A stretch of DNA of 64,000 bases, from the NCBI RefSeq assembly GCF_002846335.1, contig NZ_PJMQ01000001.1:1116001-1180000 (forward strand). The letters are read 5' to 3'. This stretch comes from Janthinobacterium sp. 61 (GTDB taxonomy: Bacteria > Pseudomonadota > Gammaproteobacteria > Burkholderiales > Burkholderiaceae_D). A program made the translations under genes and the position numbers. A model generated the notes under the pieces. It saw nothing but the letters and a program-made list of their open reading frames with translations. It made no database searches and was not told where the DNA came from. Shown here piece after piece: positions 24,323 to 33,407 of this stretch (position 1 is its first letter; each line of letters opens with the position of its first letter).

Positions 24323-24865
24323 ATGTTCCTATCTCTTCCAGATGTGTTGCGTACGCAAAGAATGATATTGCGTAAACCGCGTCAATCAGATGTCCGGATT
24401 ATTTTTGATGCATATGCCCAAGATGTTGAAGTAGTACGCTACATGGTATGGCGTCCACACCGCACATTGGCCGAGACTGAAGCCTTCATTTCATATTGTA
24501 TCGAGGAGTGGGATAGTGGTCGTAGCCGTCCTTATGTTTTGGCCCTTGAGGAAAATGACGACGAGCCAATTGGTATGTTGGAAGCAAGTTTGCATGATCA
24601 CATGATAGATATTGGATACGTTTTGCAACGCAAGTATTGGGGCGCGAAACTCATGTCCGAGGCAATAAATACTTTGAGTGAAGCAGCCTTGGCGCTGCCG
24701 CACTGTTTTCGTATTCAGGCAACCTGTGACACAGAAAATTATGCATCTGCGCGTACATTGGAAAAGTCCGGGTTTGTACTTGAGGGCAAGCTTGCGCGAC
24801 ACCTGGTTCTACCAAATCTTGCTGACGAACCTCGGCCATCTCTGATGTATGCCCGCTGCAGGTAA
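24323..24865 (+). CDS. GNAT acetyltransferase, RimJ/RimL-like
   Basis: 180 residues, AAGGA upstream. It starts LRTQRMILRKPRQSDVRIIF, the typical RimJ/RimL N-terminus. Acetyl-CoA contacts are formed by IGYVLQRKYWGAKLMSEAIN (about 92-111), the V/I-x-x-x-x-x-x-G-x-A pattern. NYASARTLEKSGFVLEGKL (about 140-158) is the hallmark Asn-Ala-Ser helix of the family. It transfers acetyl from acetyl-CoA to a protein N-terminus or small amine; the target is unknown. It is the last gene of the low-GC island. Confidence 0.82.
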   Translation: MFLSLPDVLRTQRMILRKPRQSDVRIIFDAYAQDVEVVRYMVWRPHRTLAETEAFISYCIEEWDSGRSRPYVLALEENDDEPIGMLEASLHDHMIDIGYVLQRKYWGAKLMSEAINTLSEAALALPHCFRIQATCDTENYASARTLEKSGFVLEGKLARHLVLPNLADEPRPSLMYARCR

Positions 24866-25023
24866 GGCGCCAAAGGTACGGACTTGAAAGGAGGTCGCTA
24901 CCGTTCAGGAGCAGATTTTTAAGAATCCGTATGCGTGTACCTTATGATTGCGCTCAGAAAATGTATACTCACTAGACATTCAATAGTTTGCGATAGGTGC
25001 CAGTGTGCATCTTCTGACGATTG

Positions 25024-25047
25024 GATGTCCGCAAAGGCGAAAGCGGA
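25024..25047. repeat. Island junction motif at the right border
   Basis: GATGTCCGCAAAGGCGAAAG then CGGA carries ATGTCCGCA followed by AAGCGGACA, a GTCCGC/GCGGAC dyad. It lies in the gap 24866-25151, where I see no gene. Confidence 0.4.
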
Positions 25048-25151
25048 CACTCCTGTGTAGCCGTAGCGCCGGGCCACCTTTTTATCTCCAGGTAACACAT
25101 GGCCTGTGGCATAGCTGTCCTGGCGGCAATCATGTCAACGGCATGCTGAAA

Positions 25152-26213
25152 TCAGCGCGCCATTTCCCTAGCCAAAGTCAACACCAGTTCCTCCGCGCCC
25201 ATTTCCCGCGCCAGCGGCGCGCCCTGGCCGGCCCATTGCGCGGCGAATTCACTGTTGCCGTGCTGGCTGGCTGCTGCGTTCAATTGTTTTGCGGCATCGT
25301 AGGCGACCGGGTAGTCGGCCGGCGGTGGGCTGCCTGGCGCTTCGCCATGTTCGATCAAGCGGTTCACCATGCCGCGCGCCAGCCGGCCCGACAAGGTCGC
25401 CGTCAATCGCGTACTGGCGGCCCGTTCGCTTTTCAGGTTGGCGCGGTAGCCCGCGTTGGCCGCCGATTCCGGGCATAGCACGAATGCCGTGCCCAGTTGG
25501 ACGGCGGCGGCGCCCAGGTCCAGCGCGACGCGGATGCCTTGTCCATCCATGATGCCGCCGGCGGCGATGAGGGGCAGGGCAGTGCGGCCCGCCAGCAGGC
25601 GCAGCAGCACGCTGGTGCTGTGGCGCTCGTCGTGCGCTTGCGGATCGAAGACGCCGCGATGCCCGCCCGCTTCCACGCCCTGCGCCACGATGGCGTCGAC
25701 CCCTGCCTGTTCGATCAGGATCGCTTCGCGCACGCTGGTGGCCGTGGCCATCGTGTAGATGCCGGCCTGGCGCAGGGCGGCAATCTGCTGCTGCGTCGGC
25801 AAGCCAAAATGAAAGCTGACGACGGCAGGGCGCTGCTCCAGCAACAGGGCGAATGCCGCCGCATCGCCGATAAACGTCCGGTAGATTTCTTCCAGTCCTG
25901 CCGGCACGGCCGCGCCCAGCTCCGCAAACAGGGGCGCCAGATGGGCCAGCCAGGCCGCTTCGCGCCGCGCATCCCTTGCCGCAGGCGCATGGCAAAACAC
26001 ATTGATGTTGAAGGGGCGGTCCGTCAGCGCGCGCGTGTCTGCGATCATCTGGCGCGCCTGCGCCACGCTGCCGGCGCCAATGCCCAGCGAACCGAGGCCG
26101 CCCGCATTCGAGACGGCGGCGGCGAGGCGCGGCGTGGAGACGCCCGCCATTGGCGCCTGGATGATGGGCAATTGCAGGCCGAGGCGGTCGAGGAAGCGCT
26201 GGGACGAGCTCAT
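25152..26213 (-). CDS. Nitronate monooxygenase (2-nitropropane dioxygenase family)
   Basis: 353 residues from the ATG at 26213 (GAAGGAAAC upstream). The frame extends 27 codons more but reads through the promoter region. N-terminal [20 protein letters not shown], the phosphate-binding [12 protein letters not shown] near 177-188 and [20 protein letters not shown] with [12 protein letters not shown] near 220-250 are the FMN-TIM-barrel motifs of class I nitronate monooxygenases. They oxidise toxic alkyl nitronates such as propionate-3-nitronate. Divergent from a LysR gene, which probably regulates it. Confidence 0.9.
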   Translation of the reverse strand: MSSSQRFLDRLGLQLPIIQAPMAGVSTPRLAAAVSNAGGLGSLGIGAGSVAQARQMIADTRALTDRPFNINVFCHAPAARDARREAAWLAHLAPLFAELGAAVPAGLEEIYRTFIGDAAAFALLLEQRPAVVSFHFGLPTQQQIAALRQAGIYTMATATSVREAILIEQAGVDAIVAQGVEAGGHRGVFDPQAHDERHSTSVLLRLLAGRTALPLIAAGGIMDGQGIRVALDLGAAAVQLGTAFVLCPESAANAGYRANLKSERAASTRLTATLSGRLARGMVNRLIEHGEAPGSPPPADYPVAYDAAKQLNAAASQHGNSEFAAQWAGQGAPLAREMGAEELVLTLAREMAR

Positions 26214-26260
26214 GATGTTTCCTTCAGGAAGTTGAGGATGCTGTGTCGTACGCATATTCG

Positions 26261-26279
26261 TATTCGTATTTTGAGAATA
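26261..26279. promoter_or_regulatory. Candidate LysR operator between NMO and LysR genes
   Basis: TATTC (26261-26265) and GAATA (26275-26279) are inverted with 9 bp between, in the 99-bp divergent intergenic region. A wider dyad, ATATTC 26254-26259 with GAATAT 26275-26280, shares the right arm. Both fit LysR-type interrupted dyads. Confidence 0.45.
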
Positions 26280-26312
26280 TAATAGCATAATCATTTCAAA
26301 TGAGAGAACATC

Positions 26313-27188
26313 ATGGAGTTGGAGTCATTGACGATTTTTTGTGCCGTGGCCAGTGAACTGAGCGTCACCCAGGCCGCAGCCAGGCTGGGCCGCGCGCCGT
26401 CCAGCGTCACGACGCGCATCCAGCAGCTGGAAGCCGATATAGGCGCCGAACTGTTCGTGCGCACGAACAAGCGCATGGCCCTGACGGCGGCCGGCGAGCG
26501 CTTTCTCGAGTATGCGCAGCGTCTGCTGGCGCTGGCAGAAGAGGCCAGGCATGTCGTCACGGGCGGGCGCGAGGGCGGCACCTTGCGCGTCGGCAGCATG
26601 GACAGCACAGCGGCCAGCCGCCTGCCGGCGCTGCTGGCCGCATATCACGCCCGCTATCCGGCGACGCGGCTGGCGCTGAGCACGGGGCCGTCGCGCCCCC
26701 TGATCGAGCAGGTGCGCACAGGTTTGCTCGACTGTGCTTTTGTCGCCTTGCCGCCATCCTTCGGCGGCGCCGCCGCCTTGGCGGAGCTGGGCCTGGCCGC
26801 GACAGCCGTGTGGCGCGAGGACCTGTGTTTGCTGCTGCCGGCCAGCGAAGCGCAGGCGCGCCGCGCCGCGGACGTGCGCACGCGCTCGCTGGCGGCGTTT
26901 CCGCAGGGCTGCACCTATCGCGGCATCGCCGAAGAGTTGCTGGGCGTGGCCGGCGGCACGCAGTGGCGGGTGCAGGAAATGAGTTCGTATCACACCATGA
27001 TCGCTTGCGTGGCGGCCGGCGCCTGCGTGACCCTGCTGCCGGCGAGCGTGCTGGCGCTGTCCGAGGCGCCGGCCGCCTTGGTGACGCTTTCCGCTGGACA
27101 AGCCGACACCTTGCTGGTGTGGCGCGCCGGATTCGACGTGCCCGCCTTTCAACACTTGCTGGCGCAGCTGGGCGAGGTGGCGCCGTGA
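26313..27188 (+). CDS. LysR-family regulator of nitronate monooxygenase region
   Basis: 291 residues. The helix-turn-helix lies in residues 1-60 ([20 protein letters not shown], then [20 protein letters not shown]). The effector domain runs from about 90 ([20 protein letters not shown]). It is divergent from the nitronate monooxygenase and overlaps the YbfB-type MFS start by GTGA, so all three form one regulon. The layout suggests the LysR controls detoxification and export of a related compound, with the effector unknown. Its start lies 99 bp from the NMO start. Confidence 0.87.
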   Translation: MELESLTIFCAVASELSVTQAAARLGRAPSSVTTRIQQLEADIGAELFVRTNKRMALTAAGERFLEYAQRLLALAEEARHVVTGGREGGTLRVGSMDSTAASRLPALLAAYHARYPATRLALSTGPSRPLIEQVRTGLLDCAFVALPPSFGGAAALAELGLAATAVWREDLCLLLPASEAQARRAADVRTRSLAAFPQGCTYRGIAEELLGVAGGTQWRVQEMSSYHTMIACVAAGACVTLLPASVLALSEAPAALVTLSAGQADTLLVWRAGFDVPAFQHLLAQLGEVAP

Positions 27189-28324
27189 GCGCGCCAGCCA
27201 GGCTGCGTGCAGCCATCGCCGCAGCGGCCATCCTCGCCATCGGCATGGGCTTCGGACGCTTCGCCTTCACGGCCATCTACCCGCATATGCTCAGCGAAGG
27301 CGTGCTGACCTTGCGCGATGGCAGCCTGGCCGCTTCGGCCAACTATGCCGGTTACTTGCTGGGCGCCATCCTGGCCATGCGCGCGCGGGCCCACAGCGCG
27401 CACCGGCTATGCCTGTGGTCGGTGGCCGGTACGGCGCTGTGCCTTGGCGTGCTGGCCTTGACTATGCCGGTCTGGCTCATCGTGACGGTGCGGGGCGTGG
27501 CGGGCGTCTTCAGCGCCCTGGCCATGGTCGCCGCCTCGCTGTGGCTGCTGGAACAGCGCCGGCATGGTCGCGGTGCGCCGCTGCTGTACGCGGGCGTGGG
27601 CGCTGGCATCGCCGGGTCGGCCGAATTGCTGGTGCTGGCATCGCACCTGGGCTGGCGCAGCGCCGGCATGTGGCTGCTGCTGGCCGGCGTCACCGTGCTG
27701 CTGGGGCTGGCGGCTGCGCCCGCCATCGCCGCCAGTGGCCAGCCTACGCTGGATGCGCCGCCGCATGCCGCTGCATCGACCTTGGCGCCCGTGGCGCCGT
27801 GGCCGCTGGTGCTGATCTACGGACTGGCGGGGCTCGGTTACATCGTTACGGCTACGTATCTGCCCGTGATGGTGGGCGTGGCCTTGCCCGGGCTCAATTC
27901 CGCCCATGTGTGGGCCATGTTCGGCCTGGGCGCGGCGCCGTCGTGTTTCCTGTGGCACCGGCTGCACGAGCGTCTGGGCACGCGCCAGGCACTCAGGCTG
28001 AACTTGCTGCTGCAGGCGCTGGGCGTGGCCTTGCCCGTGCTGGCGCCTTCGGCCGCCGCTTATCTGCTCAGCGCCATCCTCGTCGGCGGCACGTTTGTCG
28101 GCACGGTGACCATCGCCATGCCCGCCGCGCAGCGGGCCGCCGGCAAGGTGGGCAAGTTTGGCACCAACATGATGGCCATCATGACGGTGGTGTATGGCAT
28201 CGGCCAGATCATCGGCCCCGTGCTGGCGGCCAGCCTGTATGCGCAGTCGCACAGTTTTAATAGTGCGCTATTGGCGGCGGCCGGCGCGCTGCTGCTGGCC
28301 ATCGCCGTGAGCTTGCGCCTGTAA
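27185..28324 (+). CDS. YbfB/YjiJ family MFS transporter
   Basis: 379 residues from a GTG overlapping the LysR stop (GTGA). Twelve membrane segments are present. The N-terminus AILAIGMGFGRFAFTAIYPH and the SLAASANYAGYLLGA segment are the YbfB/YjiJ signatures. KVGKFGTNMMAIMTVVYGIG and QIIGPVLAA in the last third are also typical. Members are poorly characterised exporters. Translational coupling to LysR and divergence from nitronate monooxygenase suggest a role in handling the same inducer. The frame opens further upstream without similarity. Confidence 0.85.
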   Translation: MSAPARLRAAIAAAAILAIGMGFGRFAFTAIYPHMLSEGVLTLRDGSLAASANYAGYLLGAILAMRARAHSAHRLCLWSVAGTALCLGVLALTMPVWLIVTVRGVAGVFSALAMVAASLWLLEQRRHGRGAPLLYAGVGAGIAGSAELLVLASHLGWRSAGMWLLLAGVTVLLGLAAAPAIAASGQPTLDAPPHAAASTLAPVAPWPLVLIYGLAGLGYIVTATYLPVMVGVALPGLNSAHVWAMFGLGAAPSCFLWHRLHERLGTRQALRLNLLLQALGVALPVLAPSAAAYLLSAILVGGTFVGTVTIAMPAAQRAAGKVGKFGTNMMAIMTVVYGIGQIIGPVLAASLYAQSHSFNSALLAAAGALLLAIAVSLRL

Positions 28325-28325
28325 G

Positions 28326-28472
28326 AACGCCTATCAACACCTGCTGCGCGTCGTAATTTGCGGCCTGCGATGCTCGCTGACTCGGCGTCCCCGTACCTTC
28401 GTACAGTTGCGCTTCTCGAGCCAACGGGGGCGCCGAGCCTTCCTTCCGCTCGCTACGGTTTTGTTAGGCGTT
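28326..28472. repeat. Cruciform-like interspersed repeat element (147 bp)
   Basis: Nested dyads: ends AACGCCTA (28326-28333) and TAGGCGTT (28465-28472); CTCGGCGTCCCC (28381-28392) pairing with GGGGGCGCCGAG (28426-28437) with one mismatch; GTAC (28393-28396) and GTAC (28401-28404) near the tip. No coding potential. It lies between convergent genes, and the whole can fold into one long hairpin. I recall similar blocks between Oxalobacteraceae genes; copy number elsewhere was not checked. Confidence 0.6.
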
Positions 28473-28479
28473 GTAAAAC

Positions 28480-29532
28480 TTAGAGACCGAATGCGCAGCG
28501 CATGACGTCGCTCCGCAGCGCGTTGATCCTGGTGAAATCGCGCGTGTAATACAGCTTGTTCGTCAGCAGCACCGCATAGCGGGCGCGCCTGGGGCTGATC
28601 CACATGGCCGTGCCGGTGAAGCCCAGGTGGCACCAGACGTCGTCTTCCGGCCCGGTGCCTGCCGCCGGATGCCAGAACAGGCCGCGCGACGGAGTCAGCG
28701 AACCGGTCTGCACCGTCAGCGAAGCGCGCACCCAGTTGGCGTCCAGCACCTCGCCCTGCAGGTCCTGCGCCAGCATCGCCTGCAGGAAGCGCTGCAGGTC
28801 GGGTACGTTCGAAAACAGCCCGGAGATGCCGCACACGCCCCCCAGCAGGCGGGTGGAGAAATCATGCGTGACGCCAGAAAGGTGTGCGCCCGCCTGCTCG
28901 CAATATTCAGTCGGCGCGACCTGCTTGCCATGCGCAGCTGCCAGCGGGCCGAAGCCCGTGGCAGCCATGCCCAGCGGCCGCAGGACATGCTCGGCCAGGG
29001 CCTGGTCCAGGGGCAGATCCAGCAGCCGCTCGATGACCAGGCCGAGGATCAGGGCCGCGCGGTCCGTGTATTGCACGGCTAGTCCCGGCGTGCCTTCCAG
29101 CGGCTCGCGCAGTACGCCACGCACGATATCGTCGTACACCTCGCCATAGCTGGCGCGCAGGCGGGCGCGCAACGGCAAGCCAGCCGTATGGGTGAGCAGC
29201 TGGAAAATCGTGATGGGCGCCAGCGCATGGCCCTGCGTGCCGGGCAGCACGTCGGCCAGGCAGCTGTCCAGGCGCAGGCGATTTTTGCGCAGCAGCCAGC
29301 CCGTCAGCGACCAGACGCTGATGATCTTGGTCAGCGAAGCGATGTCGAACAAGGTGTCGACCTGCATCGCTGCACTGCCGGGCTCGGGCGTGAGCCGCCC
29401 GGCCGCGCCCGCCACGCCGTGGTCGCTGGTGCCCATAGCCCAGGCCGCGCCTGGAAAAATCTGTTCCTGCACGCCGGCTTGCACCAGCGCTGTCAGCTGT
29501 TCTGTATGGTCTGTCAGGTTTGCTATTGGCAT
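28480..29532 (-). CDS. Serine hydrolase of the beta-lactamase (class C/PBP4*) family
   Basis: 350 residues, no clear signal peptide. The catalytic SxxK motif is S66-L-T-K69 in LFDIASLTKI. A YxN-like YTD follows near 155. The third motif, usually K-T/S-G, appears as HLGFTG near 315. ITIFQLLTHTAGLP near 106-119 is the well-kept HTSGL segment of the EstB/PBP4* group. Likely activity is esterase or D-aminopeptidase rather than resistance. It is the last gene of a three-gene operon with the alpha/beta hydrolase and M14 peptidase; its start lies inside the end of the previous gene (10-bp overlap). Confidence 0.85.
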   Translation of the reverse strand: MPIANLTDHTEQLTALVQAGVQEQIFPGAAWAMGTSDHGVAGAAGRLTPEPGSAAMQVDTLFDIASLTKIISVWSLTGWLLRKNRLRLDSCLADVLPGTQGHALAPITIFQLLTHTAGLPLRARLRASYGEVYDDIVRGVLREPLEGTPGLAVQYTDRAALILGLVIERLLDLPLDQALAEHVLRPLGMAATGFGPLAAAHGKQVAPTEYCEQAGAHLSGVTHDFSTRLLGGVCGISGLFSNVPDLQRFLQAMLAQDLQGEVLDANWVRASLTVQTGSLTPSRGLFWHPAAGTGPEDDVWCHLGFTGTAMWISPRRARYAVLLTNKLYYTRDFTRINALRSDVMRCAFGL

Positions 29533-30326
29533 ATTGATTGTGTCGTGGAGGTCTTGTCATGCACTGCCGCGTCCACCCCCAGCCAGCGCGCCACCGATTG
29601 CGCCACCCATTCCCCTTCATCCAGCGGCAAGTCGTGCCCGGCGTCGCGGTGGATCAGGCAGTCGGCCTGCCAGGCGCGCGCCAGGCGCTGCGAGCAGCGG
29701 TGGTCGACCAGCTGGTCTTGCGCGCCGGCCATCACCAGCACGGGCATGGCGGGGCGAATGAGGGGCGCGCGGTAGCGGGCGGCCGACAGTAGCTGGCGCA
29801 GCGCGTTGCGGCGGCTGACGGGATACTCTTGCTGATATGCACACCAGTCGGCAAGCAGGGCGGCGTTGCCCTGTGCATGCCGGCGGCTGGTCAGGCGCAA
29901 GATCAGCGCTTCCTGGCTGCGTTGGTCGCCCAGCAGTAGTTGGCGCAGCAGGGCGCCGTAGTTTTGCCAGCGCAGGCGCCGGTAAAACGGATTGAACGGC
30001 CGCATGCTGGTGTTGAGCAGCACGCAGCGGGCGATTTCCTGCGGGTAGCGGCTAGCCCATTCGACGGCCACCATGCCGCCCAGCGACAGGGCCAGCAAGT
30101 GGTACGGTGCAGCGATGCCCCGCGCCGACAGGTCCTGGCGGCAGGCTGCCACCATATCTGCCACACGGGTGGCGCTGTCCTGCGCGTGGCGCCTGCCATT
30201 GCCGGGCAAGTCGGGCGTGACAATGCTGGCGCCGGGCAGGGCGCGCGCCAGGGTGGCGGGGAAGTCACCCCAGTGGCGTTGTTCGCGCATCAGGCCGCGC
30301 AATAAAATCCAGGTGGGCTGCGTCAT
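29523..30326 (-). CDS. Alpha/beta hydrolase
   Basis: 267 residues. The nucleophile elbow is A-L-S81-L-G-G (LALSLGGMVAVEW). The acid lies in VMAGAQDQLVDH near 198-207 and the catalytic His in DAGHDLPLDEGEW near 227-239. HWGDFPATLARALPGASIVT and PDLPGNG form the first strands and an oxyanion region. It is translationally linked on both sides: its ATG overlaps the M14 stop (ATGA) and its end overlaps the next start. Substrate is unknown; membership in a peptidase operon suggests it works on a related amide or ester. Gene length is typical. Confidence 0.82.
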   Translation of the reverse strand: MTQPTWILLRGLMREQRHWGDFPATLARALPGASIVTPDLPGNGRRHAQDSATRVADMVAACRQDLSARGIAAPYHLLALSLGGMVAVEWASRYPQEIARCVLLNTSMRPFNPFYRRLRWQNYGALLRQLLLGDQRSQEALILRLTSRRHAQGNAALLADWCAYQQEYPVSRRNALRQLLSAARYRAPLIRPAMPVLVMAGAQDQLVDHRCSQRLARAWQADCLIHRDAGHDLPLDEGEWVAQSVARWLGVDAAVHDKTSTTQSICQ

Positions 30327-31339
30327 GACTCATACCATTGCGCCAGGGCGCGCCGGCGCTGCGCCTTGCGCAGCAAGCCTTCCGGCATCCAGCGGCCGTG
30401 GCTGCTGGCGGCGCGCATGAGGAAATCGAACCACACCAGGTGCCGCCGCAACACCCGCTGCAGGCGGTGCGCGGCCGTGGGGTTGAAGATGCTGACCCGG
30501 TTGAACAGCTGGCGCGGGTTTTTCTTGACCCACAGCCACGAGCCCATTTCCAGGGTCAGCGGCAGGAACACGCGCCCGCTGTAGCTGGTGCCGTTCAGGT
30601 ACAGATAGTCCCACAGGTCGCCATGCGTGCGGTATTGCCGGCTTTGCGGCTCGAACACATAGTTGTGGTTGGGGTAGCTTTGGCTGAACAGTTCTTCCAG
30701 GGCGCCGATCTCGGCCAGGTGCTCTATCGGCACCTTGGTATGCGCATGGGGAAACCAGATGCGGTCGCGCAAGCCGAAGCCGGAATGGCAATCGAGGGCG
30801 ATGCTGAACTGGCGCGACAGCAGCTCGCGCTCGACCAGGTCGCACACGGCCTGGCTTTCCTGCTCCATGGGCGCATCGGCTGCGCCCCGGTACCAGGGCA
30901 GTCGGGCGCTGTAGCGCTGTCCACCCAGCATGAACGGCACTTTTTCGCGCGCGCTCAGCGGTGCGTTGCGCATCAGGTCCACGCCGCGCGGATTGCAGCG
31001 CGTGGCTTGCCACATGCCGCCCGGGTTGACCAGCGGCATGAATACGAGGCGCATGGTTTCCAGCTGCTGGTGCAGGGTGGCATCCCAGCGCAGGCGCGCG
31101 ATCAGGCTTTCCAGGAAGGACAAAAGCACTTGCGTGCCGATGCGTTCAAGGCCGTGGATGCCGCCAAAAAAGCCCAGCGCGGGCACGTCGGGGCCGGGAT
31201 TGCCCAAGGCGATGGAGTACACGGGAAAGTCGCGCCCATCCATGGCGATGCTGCAGGGCGCGGCCACTTCCAGGTGGCTGCCGCCCTCGTCGATGAGACG
31301 CTTCAGCATGACCAGTTCGGGCAGATTCTTTTCGATCAT
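30323..31339 (-). CDS. M14 family zinc carboxypeptidase-like protein
   Basis: 338 residues. Zinc ligands H62 and E65 in GGIHGLERIG, and H185 in ALDCHSGFG, are in the M14 order. NPRGVDLMRN (116-125) supplies the substrate-carboxylate Asn/Arg pair, and catalytic E264 sits in LTLEMGSW. No signal peptide, so it acts in the cytoplasm, like MpaA, which trims murein tripeptides. The first gene of the operon: its stop overlaps the alpha/beta hydrolase ATG. Promoter DNA is shared with the divergent paoABC region. Substrate not known; a murein-peptide or acylated amino acid substrate is inferred. Confidence 0.85.
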   Translation of the reverse strand: MIEKNLPELVMLKRLIDEGGSHLEVAAPCSIAMDGRDFPVYSIALGNPGPDVPALGFFGGIHGLERIGTQVLLSFLESLIARLRWDATLHQQLETMRLVFMPLVNPGGMWQATRCNPRGVDLMRNAPLSAREKVPFMLGGQRYSARLPWYRGAADAPMEQESQAVCDLVERELLSRQFSIALDCHSGFGLRDRIWFPHAHTKVPIEHLAEIGALEELFSQSYPNHNYVFEPQSRQYRTHGDLWDYLYLNGTSYSGRVFLPLTLEMGSWLWVKKNPRQLFNRVSIFNPTAAHRLQRVLRRHLVWFDFLMRAASSHGRWMPEGLLRKAQRRRALAQWYES

Positions 31340-31790
31340 CAGGCGTCAGAAAGGGAAAGTAACAGCCAGTGTAGCCGAAATAATTGCTGCGCCAGACGTC
31401 CCGCATGGCGAAATTTATTGATGGCAAGCATGTCACGAAGCCGTCATGTTTGCTGTGTAGGCTATTGCAGCTGACACAAGAATTATTACTCGGCACTACC
31501 CCATTGCCACGCCGTTCCACCCTCACGCAATAGCGACACGATAGCAATATGACAGGCAGCCCGGCATCCGTCCATGTGCTGGCGCTGGGGGATATCTGGT
31601 GCTGCCGGGCTTCCTGGTTGCGGTAGGGCCCGCACGGGCCATGCGGCGCTGGGCGGCGTCTGCGCGACCCGGCGCAGCCTGAGGCTGAACGTTCGTTCGC
31701 GTACAGACGCGTCACATTCCTGCCGCCAGACTGGCACTTCGGGCCTGCAAGCGCCCACCCAGCCAGTCCACAGCCAGGAGGAAGCGCGAG
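31340..31790. other. 451-bp divergent intergenic region, no gene
   Basis: No supported gene. It separates the hydrolase operon (minus) from paoABC (plus). It contains the perfect dyad GGCCCGCACGGGCC (31627-31640) and AGGAGGAAG before paoA. Short frames inside it have no recognisable product. Confidence 0.5.
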
Positions 31791-32447
31791 ATGACAGAGT
31801 GTAATCACATCAATGCCGGCCGGCGCGGTTTGCTGATCGCCGGCGCGCTGTCGGCCACGGCCGTGGCTGTGCCCGGCGTGGCCGGGGCCGCTGAAGCTGC
31901 CCATGCTGCGGCCCAAGCCGGCCAGGCGCCGCCCGTCCTGATGAAGGTCAATCTGGATATCAACGGCCAGCGCCATAGCCTGGAACTCGACACGCGCACC
32001 ACCTTGCTCGACGCCTTGCGCGAACACCTGCATCTGACGGGAACCAAAAAGGGCTGCGACCACGGCCAGTGCGGCGCCTGCACCGTCATGCTGGACGGCC
32101 AGCGCATCAACGCCTGCCTGAGCTTGGCCGTGATGCACGAGGGCGCCCGCATCACCACCATCGAGGGACTGGGCACGCCCGACAAGCTGCACCCGATGCA
32201 GGCCGCCTTCATTGCGCATGACGGCTATCAATGTGGCTATTGCACACCGGGGCAAATCTGCTCTGCCGTCGCTGCACTGGGAGAAATCCGCCAGGGCATC
32301 CCCAGCCACGTCAGCGTGGACTTGAACGCTGCCCCGCAGGCGACGCCGGAAGAGTTGCGCGAACGCATGAGCGGCAATCTCTGCCGCTGCGGCGCCTATT
32401 CCAACATCATCGAGGCGATTTCCGAGGTGGCGGGGAGGCCGGCATGA
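31791..32447 (+). CDS. paoA: Periplasmic aldehyde oxidase, [2Fe-2S] subunit PaoA
   Basis: 218 residues. A twin-arginine signal ([12 protein letters not shown], Arg11-Arg12) starts the chain, so the folded complex is exported by Tat. Eight cysteines hold two [2Fe-2S] clusters: C89, C94, C97, C109 (plant ferredoxin type) and C148, C151, C198, C200 (alpha-helical type). Length and pattern match E. coli PaoA/YagT. It transfers electrons from the molybdenum site to the acceptor while aldehydes are oxidised to acids. First gene of paoABC; its TGA overlaps the paoB ATG. AGGAGG precedes the start. Confidence 0.93.
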   Translation: MTECNHINAGRRGLLIAGALSATAVAVPGVAGAAEAAHAAAQAGQAPPVLMKVNLDINGQRHSLELDTRTTLLDALREHLHLTGTKKGCDHGQCGACTVMLDGQRINACLSLAVMHEGARITTIEGLGTPDKLHPMQAAFIAHDGYQCGYCTPGQICSAVAALGEIRQGIPSHVSVDLNAAPQATPEELRERMSGNLCRCGAYSNIIEAISEVAGRPA

Positions 32448-33403
32448 GAGTGTTCAGCTACCAGAAGGCTGCCACGCCGGCCGAAGCGGCGGCCGCCGCC
32501 TTGCACACGCCGGGTGCCCGCTTTATAGCCGGCGGCACGAATCTGCTCGATCTGATGAAACTGGAGATCGAAACGCCTACGCATTTGATCGATGTCAATG
32601 GCCTGGCTTTGGACAAGGTGGAAACGACTGCGGACGGCGGCTTGCGCATCGGCGCCCTGGTACGCAACACGGCGCTGGCCGCCCACGCCACGGTGCGGCG
32701 CGATTACGGCGTATTGTCGCGCGCCTTGCTGGCCGGTGCTTCGGCACAATTGCGCAACAAGGCGACGACGGCGGGTAACCTGCTGCAGCGCACCCGCTGC
32801 CCGTATTTTTATGACACCAACCAGGCCTGCAACAAGCGCGTGCCGGGGAGCGGCTGCTCGGCCATCGGGGGTTTCAGCCGGCCGCTGGCCATCCTGGGCG
32901 GCAGCGATACCTGCATCGCCACGCATCCCAGCGACATGGCCGTGGCCATGCGCGTACTCGACGCCGGCATCGATACCGTGCGGGCCGACGGTGCCGTGCG
33001 CACCATCCCGATTGCCGATTTTTACCGCTTGCCGGGCACCACGCCGCAGCTGGAAACGCTGCTGCAGCCGGGCGAACTGATCACCAGCGTGACCTTGCCC
33101 CCGCCCGTCGGCGGCACGCACGTCTATCGCAAGGTGCGCGACCGCGCTTCTTACGCGTTCGCGCTGGTGTCCGTGGCGGCGATTATCTTGCCCGATGGCA
33201 CGGGCAGGCTGGCTCTGGGCGGCGTCGCGCCGCAGCCGTGGCGGGTTGCCGGCGCGGAGCAGGCGATGCCCGCTGGCGCCGCCGCCGTGAACGAACGCCT
33301 GCTGGCCGGCGCCAAACCGACTGCCGACAATGCCTACAAGCTCATCCTGGCGCAGCGTACCGTGGCAGCCGTGTTGAGGGAAACACCAGTAATGAAAGGC
33401 TAA
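32444..33403 (+). CDS. paoB: Periplasmic aldehyde oxidase, FAD and [4Fe-4S] subunit PaoB
   Basis: 319 residues. The FAD-binding loop is [13 protein letters not shown] (27-39), and [19 protein letters not shown] (98-116) is the second FAD motif. Cysteines C119, C129, C138 and C157 occur in the loop that carries the extra [4Fe-4S] cluster known from E. coli PaoB. No signal peptide of its own, so export would depend on PaoA. Translation is coupled to paoA by ATGA overlap, and paoC follows after 4 bp. The chain ends with a CO-dehydrogenase-flavoprotein C-terminal domain. Confidence 0.92.
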   Translation: MRVFSYQKAATPAEAAAAALHTPGARFIAGGTNLLDLMKLEIETPTHLIDVNGLALDKVETTADGGLRIGALVRNTALAAHATVRRDYGVLSRALLAGASAQLRNKATTAGNLLQRTRCPYFYDTNQACNKRVPGSGCSAIGGFSRPLAILGGSDTCIATHPSDMAVAMRVLDAGIDTVRADGAVRTIPIADFYRLPGTTPQLETLLQPGELITSVTLPPPVGGTHVYRKVRDRASYAFALVSVAAIILPDGTGRLALGGVAPQPWRVAGAEQAMPAGAAAVNERLLAGAKPTADNAYKLILAQRTVAAVLRETPVMKG

Positions 33404-33407
33404 GTCC

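Noticed and set aside
20400..25150. Integron cassette array
   Set aside because: All genes share a strand and have small spacers, but no integrase and no paired attC cores (GTTRRRY with its complement) were found at the junctions; only the looser motif is reported.
28326..28472. attC site, because of GCCTATC...GTTAGGC at the ends
   Set aside because: The ends fit loosely, but there is no adjacent cassette gene or integrase, and the internal nested dyads look like an interspersed palindrome.
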